Positions 34,982 through 46,693 are shown, numbered from the stretch's first letter. The stretch: 64,000 bases of DNA from Macrostomum hystrix (GCA_950097015.1 CATNEN010000001.1:25473001-25537000), one strand, 5' to 3'. Program-made: numbers and translations. Notes: a model not told the origin generated them from the letters alone.

Positions 34982-35261
34982 CAGTGGCAGATCCAGGAAT
35001 TTTGTTTTGGGGCGGTCTGTCAGGGGAGCGCCATGAGAATCACAGAGGGGGTGCCAGCGGCCGAAAAAGGGCGCCAGGAGCCAAGAAAGGGCGCCAGCGG
35101 CTGAAAAACGGGAGCCAGCGGCTGAAAAAGGGGCGCCAGCGGCCGAAAAGGGGCGCCAGTGCTGCGACTGGCGCCCCTGGTGGGGGCATCTTATTCCCAT
35201 GATTAAAATTTAGGGGGGGGGGGCGACTGCCCCCCGCCCCCCCCCCCTAAATCTGCCTCTG
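34982..35261. mobile_element. hAT-type MITE, 280 bp, 8-bp TSD
   Basis: Termini CAGTGGCAGATCCAGG and the reverse complement of CCTAAATCTGCCTCTG. Flanked by TATACAGT at 34974-34981 and 35262-35269, the 8-bp duplication of hAT elements. The interior is a short repeat of AAGGGCGCCAGCGGC and a G-run/C-run hairpin near 35212-35247. No transposase. Confidence 0.85.
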
Positions 35262-35387
35262 TATACAGTATGCATGTACACGCGTATACATAAGGAAAAT
35301 AGCCATGACATAACAATAACAATGTCAAAGAAACAAAATTAAACTGTTTCAGAGTTCAGAGTTAGACAGGTCAAGGTCAATTCGTGA

Positions 35388-36460
35388 CTACTTTTCTATT
35401 AATTGCTTGCGAGTCACCTCAAGGCCTGGGGATACACCACATTCTTCGTTCTTCCCCTTGGTGCAAAAATGAATAGGCCAGCTGGAGTTCCAACACGGGA
35501 GCAGGCGACATAAAGCTGCCCATGCGAGAAGCAAGGAGTCTCCAGGTTGATGCCAGCCATGCACCTTCAGCGACTGTCCCTGAGCCTTGTTAATAGTCAT
35601 CGCAAAGCACACTCTCACAGGGAACTGCAGTCGCTTGAACTGAAATGGCAGGTCCGTGGGGATAATTGGAATCCGGGGAACGAACACAGACTCTCCTCTG
35701 CCAGATCCAGTCATTATCGTGGCCTCAATCACGTGTGGGAAGAGCCGCCTGACTATCAGTCTGGTGCCGTTACACAGCCTTGGCGCATTCAGGTTGTGGA
35801 GGAGCATAATTGGTGCCCCAACTTTCAGCTGCAAGTTGTGCGATGGAGTTCCAGGAGGATCTAGAGAGTTCAGAAACTCAACAGGATACTCCACAGCGGT
35901 GTCATCAGTCAACGTTGTATCAATTGACTTGTAGGTGAAAACTGCACCTGGCAACTCCTGAAGCAGTTGGTAGTTAATTTCGTTGGCGGCATCATTTCTA
36001 GGACACAGAATAGCCCTCTCTGACAGCCAGTCAACGTCAGCATATCGAACCATCAGGTTCGGGTAAACTTTTGCCTTGAGCTCCTGCACTGACTGCACAA
36101 TGGTTCCGATTGTAGCGATCGATGACTGCCCATCCTCGGTGCTAATCTCCAGCAGATCATTGCCGATTCGCAATAGATTGGCAGAGAACTCATGAGCTGT
36201 TTCGTCTCCTTGAATTGTAGCTCTCATGTTTGTTCGTACAGGTGCAACTTCACAACCGATGGCCACAGGTGAGATGATTTTAGGCAAGCATTAATCTCAT
36301 CAGCAGGAGTGCCACGAGGAATCACAGGCAGCGTCTGTCTAAAGTCTCCAGACAGCAGCAGAGTGACACCACCCATCAGTTGATCGCCAGCCTCTCTCTT
36401 TCTTCTATCCCAGGCTGGCTGGAGAGAAATATCGCCCTGCGCACTGGGACGCCACCGCAC
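35388..36460 (-). pseudogene. Helitron PIF1-like helicase fragment, frameshifted
   Basis: Frame one (36460-36224) has LLLSGDFRQTLPVIPRGTPA and ends near LHLYEQ; frame two (36287-35388) continues TNMRATIQGDETAHEFSANL, then RNDAANEINYQLL, KVGAPIMLLHNLN, GTRLIVRRL and CFAMTINKAQGQSL, the ordered C-terminal motifs of Helitron helicases. A one-base frameshift near 36235 joins them. The N-terminal Walker A motif and the Rep domain are absent, so the enzyme is dead. Confidence 0.8.
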
Positions 36461-36957
36461 TCAGTCTCAGTGCTGCTTGGGGGCCAGTAGACAGTCTAGG
36501 GGTTTGGGCTGTGTACATTCACGGCTTGAAGTACAATGTACAGTCTGGGGCTTCGGCGCCCGGGGAAGGGAGGGGGTGGCTGTAATAAAATTTGGCCCGC
36601 AGAGTGGCGGAGGGGAGTTGGGGTGGCTGTCCTAGGAAAACAAAAAGTGACTCACTTTGAGATGATGCAGCTTTGCTCTGGATTGAGTAGAGATGTTCAA
36701 AATTGACAGCATTGTTGGAAAACATGTAAAGTGTAAGTGGATCAAATTTGGAGAAAATCTGACAAAGTGGGGCGACGATATGTCGAATTGAGTGATTTTT
36801 TGACGATTTTTGAGCAGTTTTTTGCACTTTTGAGCAGGAAGGAAATGATTTTTCGGGAATTTGAGTAGCCTATTGCACTCAGCGTAGGTGGTTTTAGGTA
36901 TGTGCAAAGTTTGGTGCGATTTGGTTGAGCGGTTTCGGCGTCTATAAAGACAAAAGG

Positions 36958-37003
36958 TTGCACACACACACACACACACACACAGACAGACAGACAGACA
37001 GAG
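36958..37003 (+). repeat. (CA)n(CAGA)n microsatellite
   Basis: About 12 CA units followed by five CAGA units, inside the Helitron 5' region. Confidence 0.9.
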
Positions 37004-37099
37004 TTTTCACTTTTATATATATAGATTTTCTATGATTCTACTACTATAACATTCAGAATATAAAATTAGTTTTTTAAAATTCTGTTAATATATTCAGCA

Positions 37100-37545
37100 C
37101 AATTCATCACACATCCACATTTCTCACCTACCCTAGAACACTGTACATCATTGAGCCAATCAGAACTCATCACACATCACATTTCTCACCTACCCTAGAA
37201 CACTGTACATCATTGAGCCAATCAGAACTCATCACCCAACCACATTTCTCACCTACCCTAGAACACTGTACATCATTGAGCCGATCAGAACTCATCACCC
37301 AACCACATTTCTCACCTACCCTAGAACACTGTACATCATTGAGCCAATCAGAACTCATCACACATCACATTTCTCACCTACCCTAGAACACTGTACATCA
37401 TTGAGCCAATCAGAACTCATCACCCAACCACATTTCTCACCTACCCTAGAACACTGTACATCATTGAGCCAATCAGAACTCATCACCCAACCACATTTCT
37501 CACCTACCCTAGAACACTGTACATCAGTGAGCCAATCAGAGCGTG
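37100..37545 (+). repeat. 61-63-bp minisatellite, about 7 copies
   Basis: Unit begins ACATCATTGAGCCAATCAGA and ends CCTACCCTAGAACACTGT. Each unit holds a CCAAT box (AGCCAATCAGA), so the array looks like a CCAAT-box cluster, probably by chance. Confidence 0.9.
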
Positions 37546-37763
37546 GCTTTGCTGATTGGTTGTCCATGGTCAAGACTAGGCCAGTTACCTAGATATAATT
37601 ATGACAATACAGATGTAGTCAACATAACTAACTAGTTAACCAAATAATCATTATTTACCTTCTGGTATAGTTAATTGTAGACCATTTGGTATTGGTGTTG
37701 TTTAATTTGGGAATATGTGACCTAATGAGACACAATGGTCAAGCATTCTTGAGATTTAGATTT

Positions 37764-38115
37764 AGACTGCATCATCTGCACATGCAATTTAGACTGCATC
37801 ATCTGCACATGCAATTCAGACTGCATCATCTGCACATGCAATTTAGACTGCATCATCTGCACATGCAATTCAGACTGCATCATCTGCACATGCAATTCAG
37901 ACTGCATCATCTGCACATGCAATTCAGACTACATCATCTGCACATGCAATTTAGACTGCATCATCTGCACATGCAATTTAGACTGCATCATCTGCACATG
38001 CAATTCAGACTGCATCATCTGCACATGCAATTCAGACTGCATCATCTGCACATGCAATTTAGACTGCATCATCTGCACATGCAATTCAGACTGCATCATC
38101 TGCACATGCAATTTA
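37764..38115 (+). repeat. 27-bp minisatellite, about 13 copies
   Basis: Unit TTTAGACTGCATCATCTGCA plus CATGCAA; the only common variant is TTTAG/TTCAG. Nine codons long and therefore open on both strands. It ends at the segment 1/segment 2 junction. Confidence 0.93.
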
Positions 38116-38140
38116 GATATTTAAATAATTTACATACAAA

Positions 38141-39413
38141 TACATTAACATATATATTTAGATTTACAATTTACACATCACTCAACTGATATGTATTAGT
38201 TCTCTGAAATCATTCAACTTTTCTTTCTTAAATTCTCGTGATTGTGATGATGCTTCTGTTAATGCTGTTTCTTAACTTTTGCACATGGTAGACATGTCTA
38301 GGTGTCCATTGTCTAGATTGGTCATTGCTTAGAGCAATATGATTGCTTTTCTAGTCCTAAATTCTATAACCATTTTTGCTATTGCTTAAGTTTATTTGTG
38401 TTGATTGAGTTTTAACATCCTCAAGTTAATATTATCTGGCACATTATCTAATATCTTGCAAGTTCTTACAGGCCTAAAACATGTATAAGGATAGACTTGT
38501 CCTAACCTTGGCCATAGCAGGGGTGTAGTTATCAGGGAATACAGGGATATTGTGACGAGTGTTTAGTTAGTTGTTGTGTAGCGGATTTGGGTTGGGATTT
38601 AAATATATTGCTTTTTAAGTTAGTTTGTTTGACTAGCTGTGACTTGGTAACGGGTGGGGACGGCGACGGCAACACTCAAAACATGTTTATTATTATAACA
38701 ACAGAAAGTACTAATTGGTTGTTGAATAAATTTGGTGCAATAATACCCAAGTGTACACTTAGGAAATAAGCCAATCAGATTATAGGGTCAAGGTCAGAGC
38801 CAAGTTCTACTTTCTAGTCACAGAATAAAATGATTATTGCGCAAAAAGTGAATGAAGAGTGAAGTGCGAAAACCAAAATAGTGTACCATACACAATATAC
38901 CGGATACTGTATTGTTATAATAAGAAAAGTAAGAAAGTAAGTATTTACAATAATTATACGGCTACGATAAACAAACACTGCCACAATATATTCTCCCATT
39001 TGTCTGCTTAAACAGTTGCCCATTATATAAGTTAAAGTTTACTGATTTTTATCGCCGTATTTTCATGTTTCTTTGACAATATTTAGCATGTTTTACAAAT
39101 GTAGAGTATGAATTATTGTACTAATGTACTAAACTAGAGTAAGTATGTATTCGCTAATAATGCAGTTATAATTTATATTTAAATATTTCCCACAGCTGCA
39201 GCATGCGCTCCACTCTACTGCCCTGTGAGTAGCCACCAAGGAGCACGATTCGAGAGCACTCCAAGGAGAGAGCGGCAGACACTGGCCAGCCCGTTGCCAT
39301 AGCAACAATTTCAGGCATAAAAGCTGTCTCCGAGCTGCAGCGGGCCAGAGGTGGAATCGCTGTGTGCTCACCTTGAGCAGTGCTCAATCTAACTCCTCAC
39401 TCTAATCAGTCCC
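38141..39413 (+). other. 5' flank of ANK gene 2, duplicated at 61186-62475
   Basis: Over 95% identical by eye to 61186-62475, starting at CATTAACATATA. No ORF. The last 230 bases, after the acceptor-like ATTTCCCACAG (about 39194), may be 5' UTR of the ANK genes. This is the upstream boundary of the tandem unit. Confidence 0.6.
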
Positions 39414-41237
39414 ATGGCTGCTGGTGGCCCAAGCGATGACCAGGTGAGGGACTCAGAGAGCCAATCACAGTGCTCTTTCTATTGCTCAAATATTGACTGA
39501 ACTTGCCCACTGACTGTTGCATTGCCGACTCTCAGCTGCAGAGACTCGCCCAGCTGACCATCCAGGGCGACTATGGCCAGGTGCGCCAACTGGCGACGCG
39601 ACAGCGGGTAGCAAGCACAGATGGCAGCGGATGGACCATCTTGATGCTGGTGGCCGACGCTCCATATACTCCCGTGGAGGCTGAGAAGTGCGTATTGTAC
39701 TTATTTGAGTTGGACGCGGATCCGGCAGCGCGTGACGGGGCCGGCGACACGGCTGCGCACGTGGCAATCAGACGAAACCACCTGCGGCTGCTGGCGCTGC
39801 TGCCGTTCGATGCGAAGTGGCTGCAGAACGAGCGAGGCGCGACACCGCTGATGGAGGCAGCTCGGGCCGGCAGCTGGCGAACCGCGAAACACCTGCTGCA
39901 TCTGCTGAGGCAGAGGAGGTATAATGAGTATAAGAAGAGAGGCAACTCGAAGAGGGATCAGCTGCTCGGCCTGCAGGACAGCGAAGGTCGAACCGCGCTC
40001 GACCTGGCGAGGCAGGGCGGCCAGAGGCAGCTAGCCAGCTACATTGAGCGGTGAGTGATCAGTTCGCTGCTGTGCCCGATTCGCAGCATTGCAGCTGGGG
40101 TGGCCTGAGCATTGGTCGCAGCCCAGCCAATCAGAGCCAGTCAGCTGAAGCCGCTGTTGTTTGCATGGCCCAATGGGATTTCATTTCGGTGCAGTCGCTT
40201 TTGCATTTCTAGTTTAGCAACTCGAGCTAACTAATAAATCGATTGGAGGTCACTCAAATGGGAACTTGTCAATCTGGGAAAGCACTAGAGATGCAGGGGA
40301 ATTTTCTGCATGCAACTGAATTCCCCATGTGTTTGTGTCTCCCACGGCCAGTTTCCCTTCCCCAATACTTTGATTGGCTGGGATTTCACTTCCCTTAACT
40401 TGGAGATTCGCAAATAGGCAATCAGCAAATCTCCAATGGCCAGTGCCCAGATTTGTGTGCCACATTGGCAGCACTGAGAACTGGCATTTCTCATGCCGCA
40501 GTGCTTTCTCGACCCCAACACTTTGCTGATGCAGCGAATTTGAGGCTGAGTAAAAATGAGCTTGTCTGAAACTGCTGCCTGTTTGTGTGCGATGAGAATT
40601 TCGCATTTGATTTCTTCTGCTTTGCAGGGAGATGCGGCTGCGAGTGGATGAATTTGGCAGGATCTCCGGCCTGACAGCCTCGGTGAGTGGCATCTGGGGT
40701 GCCGATGTGGGTGCAGATGAGCAGCTGTGCTCAAATTCTCCACTCGCCTTTGCAGGAGGAGGCAGAGCGAGAGGAACTGGAGCGGCTGGCCGAGTCGGGC
40801 GACTCAGCGGGGCTGCGGCGAGCGGCGACCCGCGGCAACTGCGACCTGCCGGACAGGGTGGGTCAGACAGCGTTAATGCGGGCAGTTGAGAACATCCAGT
40901 GCTCTGACGGGGCTCTGTGGCAGCATCTGCTGCAGCTCGGGGACCCCACCTGTGCTGATGTGGGTGCTCGCAGTTGCCAGCACTGGGCAGCCGGGGCTGG
41001 CAATTCTGCCGCAGTCTCCCAGCTGCTCCATGCCGGAGCCTCCGCCAACACCAGGGGTTGGAGGGAATTCACGCCCCTCATGTGGGCAGCCGAGGCGCGC
41101 CCCGCCACCGCCGCCGCAGTCGGTCGGGCTCTGCTGGCCGCAGGGTCGGACTGGAGCCTGAAGGACGAAGATGGCAAGACTGCGCTGGATTTGGCCACAG
41201 AGGAGGGAAATAGCGAACTGGCCGAGCTGCTGCGTGG
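39414..41237 (+). CDS. Ankyrin-repeat exons of ANK-kinase gene 2
   Basis: Four exons: 39414-39443 (MAAGGPSDDQ), 39536-40050, 40628-40682 and 40756-41237. Phases 0, 2, 0, 2. The ATG is the first after a likely 5' UTR and is conserved in gene 3. About seven ankyrin repeats are visible: GWTILMLVADAP, GDTAAHVAIRRNHLRLLALL, GATPLMEAARAGSW, GRTALDLARQGG, GQTALMRAVEN, SAAVSQLLHAGASANT/FTPLMWAA and GKTALDLATEEG. With linker and kinase exons the joined CDS is 2004 nt (667 aa). The intron between the ANK exons and the linker now contains the nested P-like and gypsy elements (7.8 kb). The ANK module probably serves as a protein-binding sensor or scaffold. Confidence 0.85.
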
Positions 41238-42555
41238 GTGAGTTGCCATGGCGACTGAGAATGTCTCTCATCTTGCATTATCGCACTGAGTGGGTGCAGG
41301 TCGCAGTGTTTCACTGATCGGAGTCAAAGTTGGTTGCAATTTTTAGCCAAAATATTTTCTGTCCAATCAGAGTTTTGCCCGCCTCTGCCACTCAAGCAGT
41401 TTTGCAGTGCCGTAAATAATAGCATTAATATTATCAGTGGGAATAAGGCTTTCCATTTGCTGCTTTTTATAGGTGAAAATGCGCACTGCGTACCGTGCGG
41501 GCCGCTCTGACAAAGCCCAATTTTCAGTGCGCAATTCAGAGTTTGTGCAGTCCGAAGCAACTTCTGCTTTCGACGCTGTGGAAATTGGGGCTTGTGAAAC
41601 GGCTGAGCATCGCTTCTGGAGGGGTGGGCGTGCGGGCGCTCTCCCATTGGCTGGCGGACTCCCCGCCACGTCTCTCCCATTGGCTGGGGGCCTCCGCCAG
41701 TCAGTTTTAGCGCTTCTGCGCCATTTCAGCCTAGCTGTTGCGCTGCTATTGCTGGAAAACTGACACAGCTGAGCTAAAATGCACAGTTTAGTCACAGTTT
41801 GCTGCTACTTGAACTGTTAATTGGCATTGGCATTAATTACTGCAGTGCCTTCAGCAAACACAAGCAAAGGACAGGACACACTCAGGACAAACACAAGTCA
41901 GCAATCAGACGCAGACTAAAGTGCATTGAATGAAAAACAGTCTGGCTGACTGTGGCTCACTTGGCGCAAGTGACGGCCTACAGGGTGGCTGTTAAGAAGA
42001 GGCCACCCACAGAGTGGGGGTCGAGGGCCGCACAGGCAAATGAAAATGTGCGGAGAGGCCCCCAGCGAAGGCAGGGACTGTGGAGTGGGGTGGGTGCCCC
42101 GCCTCTCTGCTCCCTCGTCACCTCTCTGCCCCCTCGGCACCTCGTCACCTCGCAGCCAGCGAGAGGCAATTCTGCCCATTTCGCTGACTCCTGAGCCAGA
42201 GACTTTTAGAAATAACAACTGGACCCGCAAGGCTTTCTTCTCCCCTGCAAGTTGAGGCCGGTTTTCGGCCAATCCTGTGAGCCAAAAAAGGACACAGGAT
42301 TTTCAGAATTTTGCTATTATTCCAAGTGGAAGCCTATTATCTTCGAATTTTCTTACTTTGAATTGACAAATTTTCGTAAACAAATTATTTGCATTTTTCT
42401 GGATCGCGAGATTTATTTTATTTTTTTTTATTAATGATACTTCTAATAGTGATTGATTAAATGAAAATAATACACCTAAATTAAGTTCTGCGCTTCAATT
42501 TACAATTACTTTACATTTAGAAATTGGGCATTGCAATACAAAGTAGCATTAAAAT

Positions 42556-42844
42556 TGTCAAGCCGTGCTCAGGAGTATAAGGCAAGACTGCCCGTAGGCT
42601 TGGTTTGGGTTAGTAGCGAATTTAGTTTATTAGTCACGATGTATCACGATACACTTGCATATATATATAAGTAGACGAGTCAACAAGGCTTAAAAGTCAA
42701 CAGGTGTTGAGTACATCAATAATCAATATTCAGGCTGCGTACATTGGGTCAGAGTGCGGTTGGCGCGCAGGCCTGCAGATCTACCACAGTTCACTTGCTT
42801 AACACAGTTCACGGTTCATTCACGGCTCAAACCCCGGCACGTCA
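42556..42844 (-). repeat. 3' LTR of the gypsy element
   Basis: In element orientation begins TGACGTGCC and ends CGGCTTGACA. Its first three bases supply the TGA stop of gag-pol. A TATATATATA box lies near 42659-42668. Upstream in element sense is the purine tract GAAGGGGGGAGA. Confidence 0.93.
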
Positions 42845-45800
42845 TCTCCCCCCTTCGAACCGCTCGGGCGGCACGCCCCGATTCGCACGGAGGTTGTAGC
42901 TCGGTCTCTGGGGAGTCGCGGCCGGTGACGGCACTCTGCCACTGGCCGCTGGCGGCGGATCTGCGGTCTCCCCTGGCGCGCTTGCCTGGGTCAAGGACGC
43001 AGGCATGTTTTCATGTCGCGCTTCAGGCAAGTCAGCGGGTCTCGGAGCAACTTCGTGGCTGACTGCGGCTGTCGCAACGTCTCCATTGCCGCCGGCTTCG
43101 TGCCGACGCAGTTGGTCTAGGTAGGCGAGCGTGACCCGGTCACCCTGTCGCATGATCAGCGCCGTGTTGGACCCTTTCTGCGCCAGGAACTCCGCCTTCT
43201 CCGGTGTGGCACTCGGCGTTGGAGCGTACCAGACCTCAGAGCGGATCGCTGTCTTCATGGTGATGGGGTTTCGCAGCTGCCTTCCCATTAGTTGCGCCGG
43301 GCTGAACTCCCTTCCGGCGTGCGGTACACATCGGTAGTTCAGTAGGATCCGTGCGAGGAACGCGTCGTACGGCTCCTGCTGATCCCAGCCCGCCGAGGCC
43401 ACCTTGATTGTCTGCACCATTCGCTCGGCCAGGCCGTTGGACTGGGGATGATATGGTGGGGTTTTCACAGCGCGGCAGCCGATTTTGTGCAGCCAGCTCA
43501 CCAACCCCTCATCATGGAACTCTGCAGCATTGTCACTCACCAGGGTTCTCGGCACTCCGTTGCGGGCGAAGACCTCCTGGAGGACCCGCCTGACGGTGGC
43601 GGCGCTCTTGTCGGGCACTCGGATAGCCTCCGGCCAGGCAGACATGGCGTCGACCAGGATCAGCAGGAGCCCGACCTTCGGAACGTGAGCGTGGTCCATG
43701 TGCACGCGCCCCCAAGGCTCAGACTCGGCGGGCCATTGGTGGACACTGCTGTGACTACTTTGACGTTGCTTGGCGCAGGTGTGGCAGGCACGGACGAATC
43801 CTTCGACGTCACCGCAGTAGCCTGGCCACCAGACGGAGTTGCGGACCAGCGCTCGAGTGCTCGTGGCGCCCGGATGCGCCCCGCTGTGCACCAATTCCAG
43901 GACGCGACTGCGTAGTGAAGCAGGAATGACCGGGCGATCGCCGTAGCACACCACCGAGCCGTCTAGAGTGAGCGCATGTCGAATTGCTTTGAATTGCCGT
44001 TCCGCAGGCGAGCAACCCGACCAACGGTTTCCAGCTATCCTTCGAGTGATGTCCGCTAGCAGTCTATCGTGCTTTGTCTCCTCTGCCAGCTCAGTCCAGC
44101 CGATGACGCTTTCACCGGCCCAATGCACCAGGTGTTGTTGGGGTGCCGCCTCATATGGATCGTCCGGGACGTCAGCGAAGTCAAGACGAGACAACGCATC
44201 GGCGTGCGGGATGTCGACTCCGCGGGCGTACTCAATAGCGAAGTCAAATCCCATGAGGCGGATCGCCCAGCGCAGGATGCGGGCATTGGCGACTTTAGGG
44301 AGCTGCTGCCGTGCCCCGAACAGAAACTCGAGAGGGCGGTGGTCGGTTCGCAGAGTGAAGCGCTTGCCCAGTAGGAACTGACGGGACCTCTCCATTGACC
44401 ACACAATCGCCAGCGCCTCCCGTTCGATGTTGGAGTAGCGTGTCTCTGCCTCCGTCAATCGCCTGCTGAAGTAGATGACGGGATGACCTTCTTGCGTGAG
44501 CACGGTGGCCACCGCCTTCTCACTGGCGTCGGTCGTGAGCGTTGTTTCCTTTGTCCGGTCGTATGGCTGGATGATCGGGCTGGAGCTCAGGAGCTTCTTT
44601 AGCTGGTGGAAGGCCGCCTCCTGTGCAGTTGTCCAAGTGAACTCCACTCCCTTCTTGCGCAGCTGGTTCAGGGGCTCGACGATGTGCGCATAATTGTTGA
44701 CGAACCTTCCGAAGAAATTGCAGAGGCCGAGGAAGGACTCCAACTGGCGACGGTCGCGTGGTGCAGAGATTTCTTTGATCTTGCTGACCAGTCCAGGGTC
44801 CGGAGAGATTCCTTCTGCACCGATTCTGTAGCCGAGGAACTTGACGCTCTTGGCACCCAAGTTGGACTTGGCGAGATTTATGTTCATTCCGGCTGCCTGG
44901 AGGATCTTAATTACTTCATCGACTTTGGCTTTGAGATCTTCGCTGGAGCGACCTCCGAGCAGAATATCGTCTTGATAGATGACCTTGCCGTTCACCTCCT
45001 CAAGGGTAGTCTCCATGGCCTTTTGAAAGATGGCGGATGCTGACTTGAGGCCCGGCACGAGTCGGGTGTAGCGAAACAGACCGAGTGGGGTCGCAATCGT
45101 AGTGACTTCCCTGCTCTTCTCCTCGAGTTCAATCTGTAGATACGCGTCAGATAGGTCGAGGGTCGCGAAGTCAGTCATTCCGGCGACATCCGAGAAGATG
45201 GTCTCGACGGTTGGCATTGGATAGGTGTCTCCGCACACTTGATGATTGACCCCCGCCTTGTAATCGGCACAAATTCTGATGTTGCCGTTGGGTTTGAGGA
45301 CGCAGACGATTGGTGACGCCCACTCGCTACCGCCTTCGGTCACTGGTTCAATTATTCCTTCAGCCTGGAGGCGCTTCAGCTCTTGGTTGACGCGGTCGCG
45401 CAGGTGCAGCGGCACCGCTCTGGCTGCGCAGTAGAATGGCTTGGCACCTTCGATCAGCTTGATTCTGGCTTGGAAACCCTTCAGGCAATTGAGGTGCTGT
45501 ACTGCAGTGCCTTGGCCACCGACTGTCTGCCTCTCAGAGTTCCAATCCAGGTTGTCGAGGCCCAACAGCCCGTGTGACTTGTGTGCTGCAGTGACAACCA
45601 AGTCGACAGTGCGGAACTTGTCTTTATCATTCCACGTTGCTGTGAACTCGCCCAGGGTCTTGATTATGGATCCATCAAATTGCCTCAGGATTCGCTTGGA
45701 CTTCCTCAGCGCTGGACGCCCGAGCATCTCCCAGTGGCCCCTGGGAATGAGGCTTACGTCGGCGCCTGTATCCACTTGCATCTGCAGCTCTTTGCCGTTG

Positions 45801-46693
45801 ATCTTGACGCGCCGGAAGATGCCTTTTCGCTCCTTGTTCTCCGGTCTGATGACGAAGACGTTGGCGACATCTGGCTTCGGGGCGGCATCATCGTCCTCCT
45901 CCCAGGTCTCCAAGTGCACAGTGCGGGACCTGCAAACGGCTGCGTAGTGGTTTTTCTTGTTGCAGGTGGTGCACCTTTTGCCGAAGGCGGGGCATGAGCC
46001 CTGCTGGTGCGAACCGCCACAGTATTGGCACTTCGTCCTGGTTGTGTGCCTCGGCGATCTGGTGTCCGGAGGAAGCTGTGGAGGTGCGGCGCGCCGACCT
46101 GCATAGGCGATGCTTGACTCGGTGGTGACGGTGGGCCCGGTGCCGGCGTTGTAGTAGCGAATCTGCTCCAACTGCTCAAGCTCTTGCAGCACATCGGTCA
46201 GCAGCATGTCGATGCCCTGCATCCTCTCCAGCAGTCTGCGCTTGTGGTCCACGGAGGCAAGACCGTCCACGAGCCTCATGGTGATGAGTTCGTCCTCACA
46301 GGTCTGTTTCGAGCCTAGCTTCTCAAAACTGCACGAGGCAGCAGCTGCTCGGAGCCGGCGGTAGTACGATGCGACGCCTTCGCTCGGATCCTGCCTGAGG
46401 GAGAGGAATTTCACCCTCTCGGCAATGGTGAGGCGCCGCTTGGGCCGAATGGTTGCATCGATGATGTCGCGGATCTGTGCGAATGTTTTGGTCTCCAGGC
46501 TGTCTGGGGCAGCCATGAGGGTCAGGGTTCTCAGTGCCTTGAGGCCTGCCCTCGAGAGGAATAGATCAGTGATCTGGTGTTCCTCTTCCGAATCCTTCAG
46601 TTTCTTGGTCCGTGCAGCGGCCGCGAAACTGAGCAGCCAGGCTTCGGCTGTGTCTGGATCTTCCAGGTTTAGTTCAGATGCTTGCGATGCCAT
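42842..46693 (-). CDS. Gag-Pol polyprotein of Ty3/gypsy retrotransposon (1283 aa)
   Basis: A single frame with no gag/pol shift. Order: Gag; two zinc knuckles near residue 225-260 (CQYCGGSHQQGSC and CTTCNKKNHYAAVC); aspartic protease (MQVDTGADVSLIPRG); reverse transcriptase with YQDDILLGG instead of the usual Y/FxDD alanine form; RNase H (TLTTDASEKAVATVL); integrase with the HHCC finger (HSGAHPGAT ... CHTCAKQ) and the DDE core (VDAMSAWPEA, VSDNAAEFHD, NGLAERMVQ). I start at MASQAS, the first codon outside the LTR; an upstream in-frame ATG lies in the LTR. All catalytic motifs look intact. Confidence 0.93.
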   Translation of the reverse strand: MASQASELNLEDPDTAEAWLLSFAAAARTKKLKDSEEEHQITDLFLSRAGLKALRTLTLMAAPDSLETKTFAQIRDIIDATIRPKRRLTIAERVKFLSLRQDPSEGVASYYRRLRAAAASCSFEKLGSKQTCEDELITMRLVDGLASVDHKRRLLERMQGIDMLLTDVLQELEQLEQIRYYNAGTGPTVTTESSIAYAGRRAAPPQLPPDTRSPRHTTRTKCQYCGGSHQQGSCPAFGKRCTTCNKKNHYAAVCRSRTVHLETWEEDDDAAPKPDVANVFVIRPENKERKGIFRRVKINGKELQMQVDTGADVSLIPRGHWEMLGRPALRKSKRILRQFDGSIIKTLGEFTATWNDKDKFRTVDLVVTAAHKSHGLLGLDNLDWNSERQTVGGQGTAVQHLNCLKGFQARIKLIEGAKPFYCAARAVPLHLRDRVNQELKRLQAEGIIEPVTEGGSEWASPIVCVLKPNGNIRICADYKAGVNHQVCGDTYPMPTVETIFSDVAGMTDFATLDLSDAYLQIELEEKSREVTTIATPLGLFRYTRLVPGLKSASAIFQKAMETTLEEVNGKVIYQDDILLGGRSSEDLKAKVDEVIKILQAAGMNINLAKSNLGAKSVKFLGYRIGAEGISPDPGLVSKIKEISAPRDRRQLESFLGLCNFFGRFVNNYAHIVEPLNQLRKKGVEFTWTTAQEAAFHQLKKLLSSSPIIQPYDRTKETTLTTDASEKAVATVLTQEGHPVIYFSRRLTEAETRYSNIEREALAIVWSMERSRQFLLGKRFTLRTDHRPLEFLFGARQQLPKVANARILRWAIRLMGFDFAIEYARGVDIPHADALSRLDFADVPDDPYEAAPQQHLVHWAGESVIGWTELAEETKHDRLLADITRRIAGNRWSGCSPAERQFKAIRHALTLDGSVVCYGDRPVIPASLRSRVLELVHSGAHPGATSTRALVRNSVWWPGYCGDVEGFVRACHTCAKQRQSSHSSVHQWPAESEPWGRVHMDHAHVPKVGLLLILVDAMSAWPEAIRVPDKSAATVRRVLQEVFARNGVPRTLVSDNAAEFHDEGLVSWLHKIGCRAVKTPPYHPQSNGLAERMVQTIKVASAGWDQQEPYDAFLARILLNYRCVPHAGREFSPAQLMGRQLRNPITMKTAIRSEVWYAPTPSATPEKAEFLAQKGSNTALIMRQGDRVTLAYLDQLRRHEAGGNGDVATAAVSHEVAPRPADLPEARHENMPASLTQASAPGETADPPPAASGRVPSPAATPQRPSYNLRANRGVPPERFEGGR

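Larger units (their letters stand above)
34745..37025 (-). mobile_element. Helitron, 2281 bp, internally deleted
   Basis: On the minus strand it starts TCTATATATATAAAAGTG (37025 downward) and ends CTAG (34748-34745) about ten bases after a hairpin (TGCCCC, loop, GGGCA), followed by T and preceded by A, as expected for Helitron insertion between A and T. It carries the C-terminal part of a PIF1-like helicase but no Rep nuclease. A (GT)n/(TCTG)n tract follows the 5' end. A hAT MITE is nested between the helicase and the 3' end. Confidence 0.82.

Noticed and set aside
37100-37545. CCAAT-box cluster as a promoter
   Set aside because: The CCAAT motif is simply part of a 61-63-bp minisatellite unit; no start site or gene follows.
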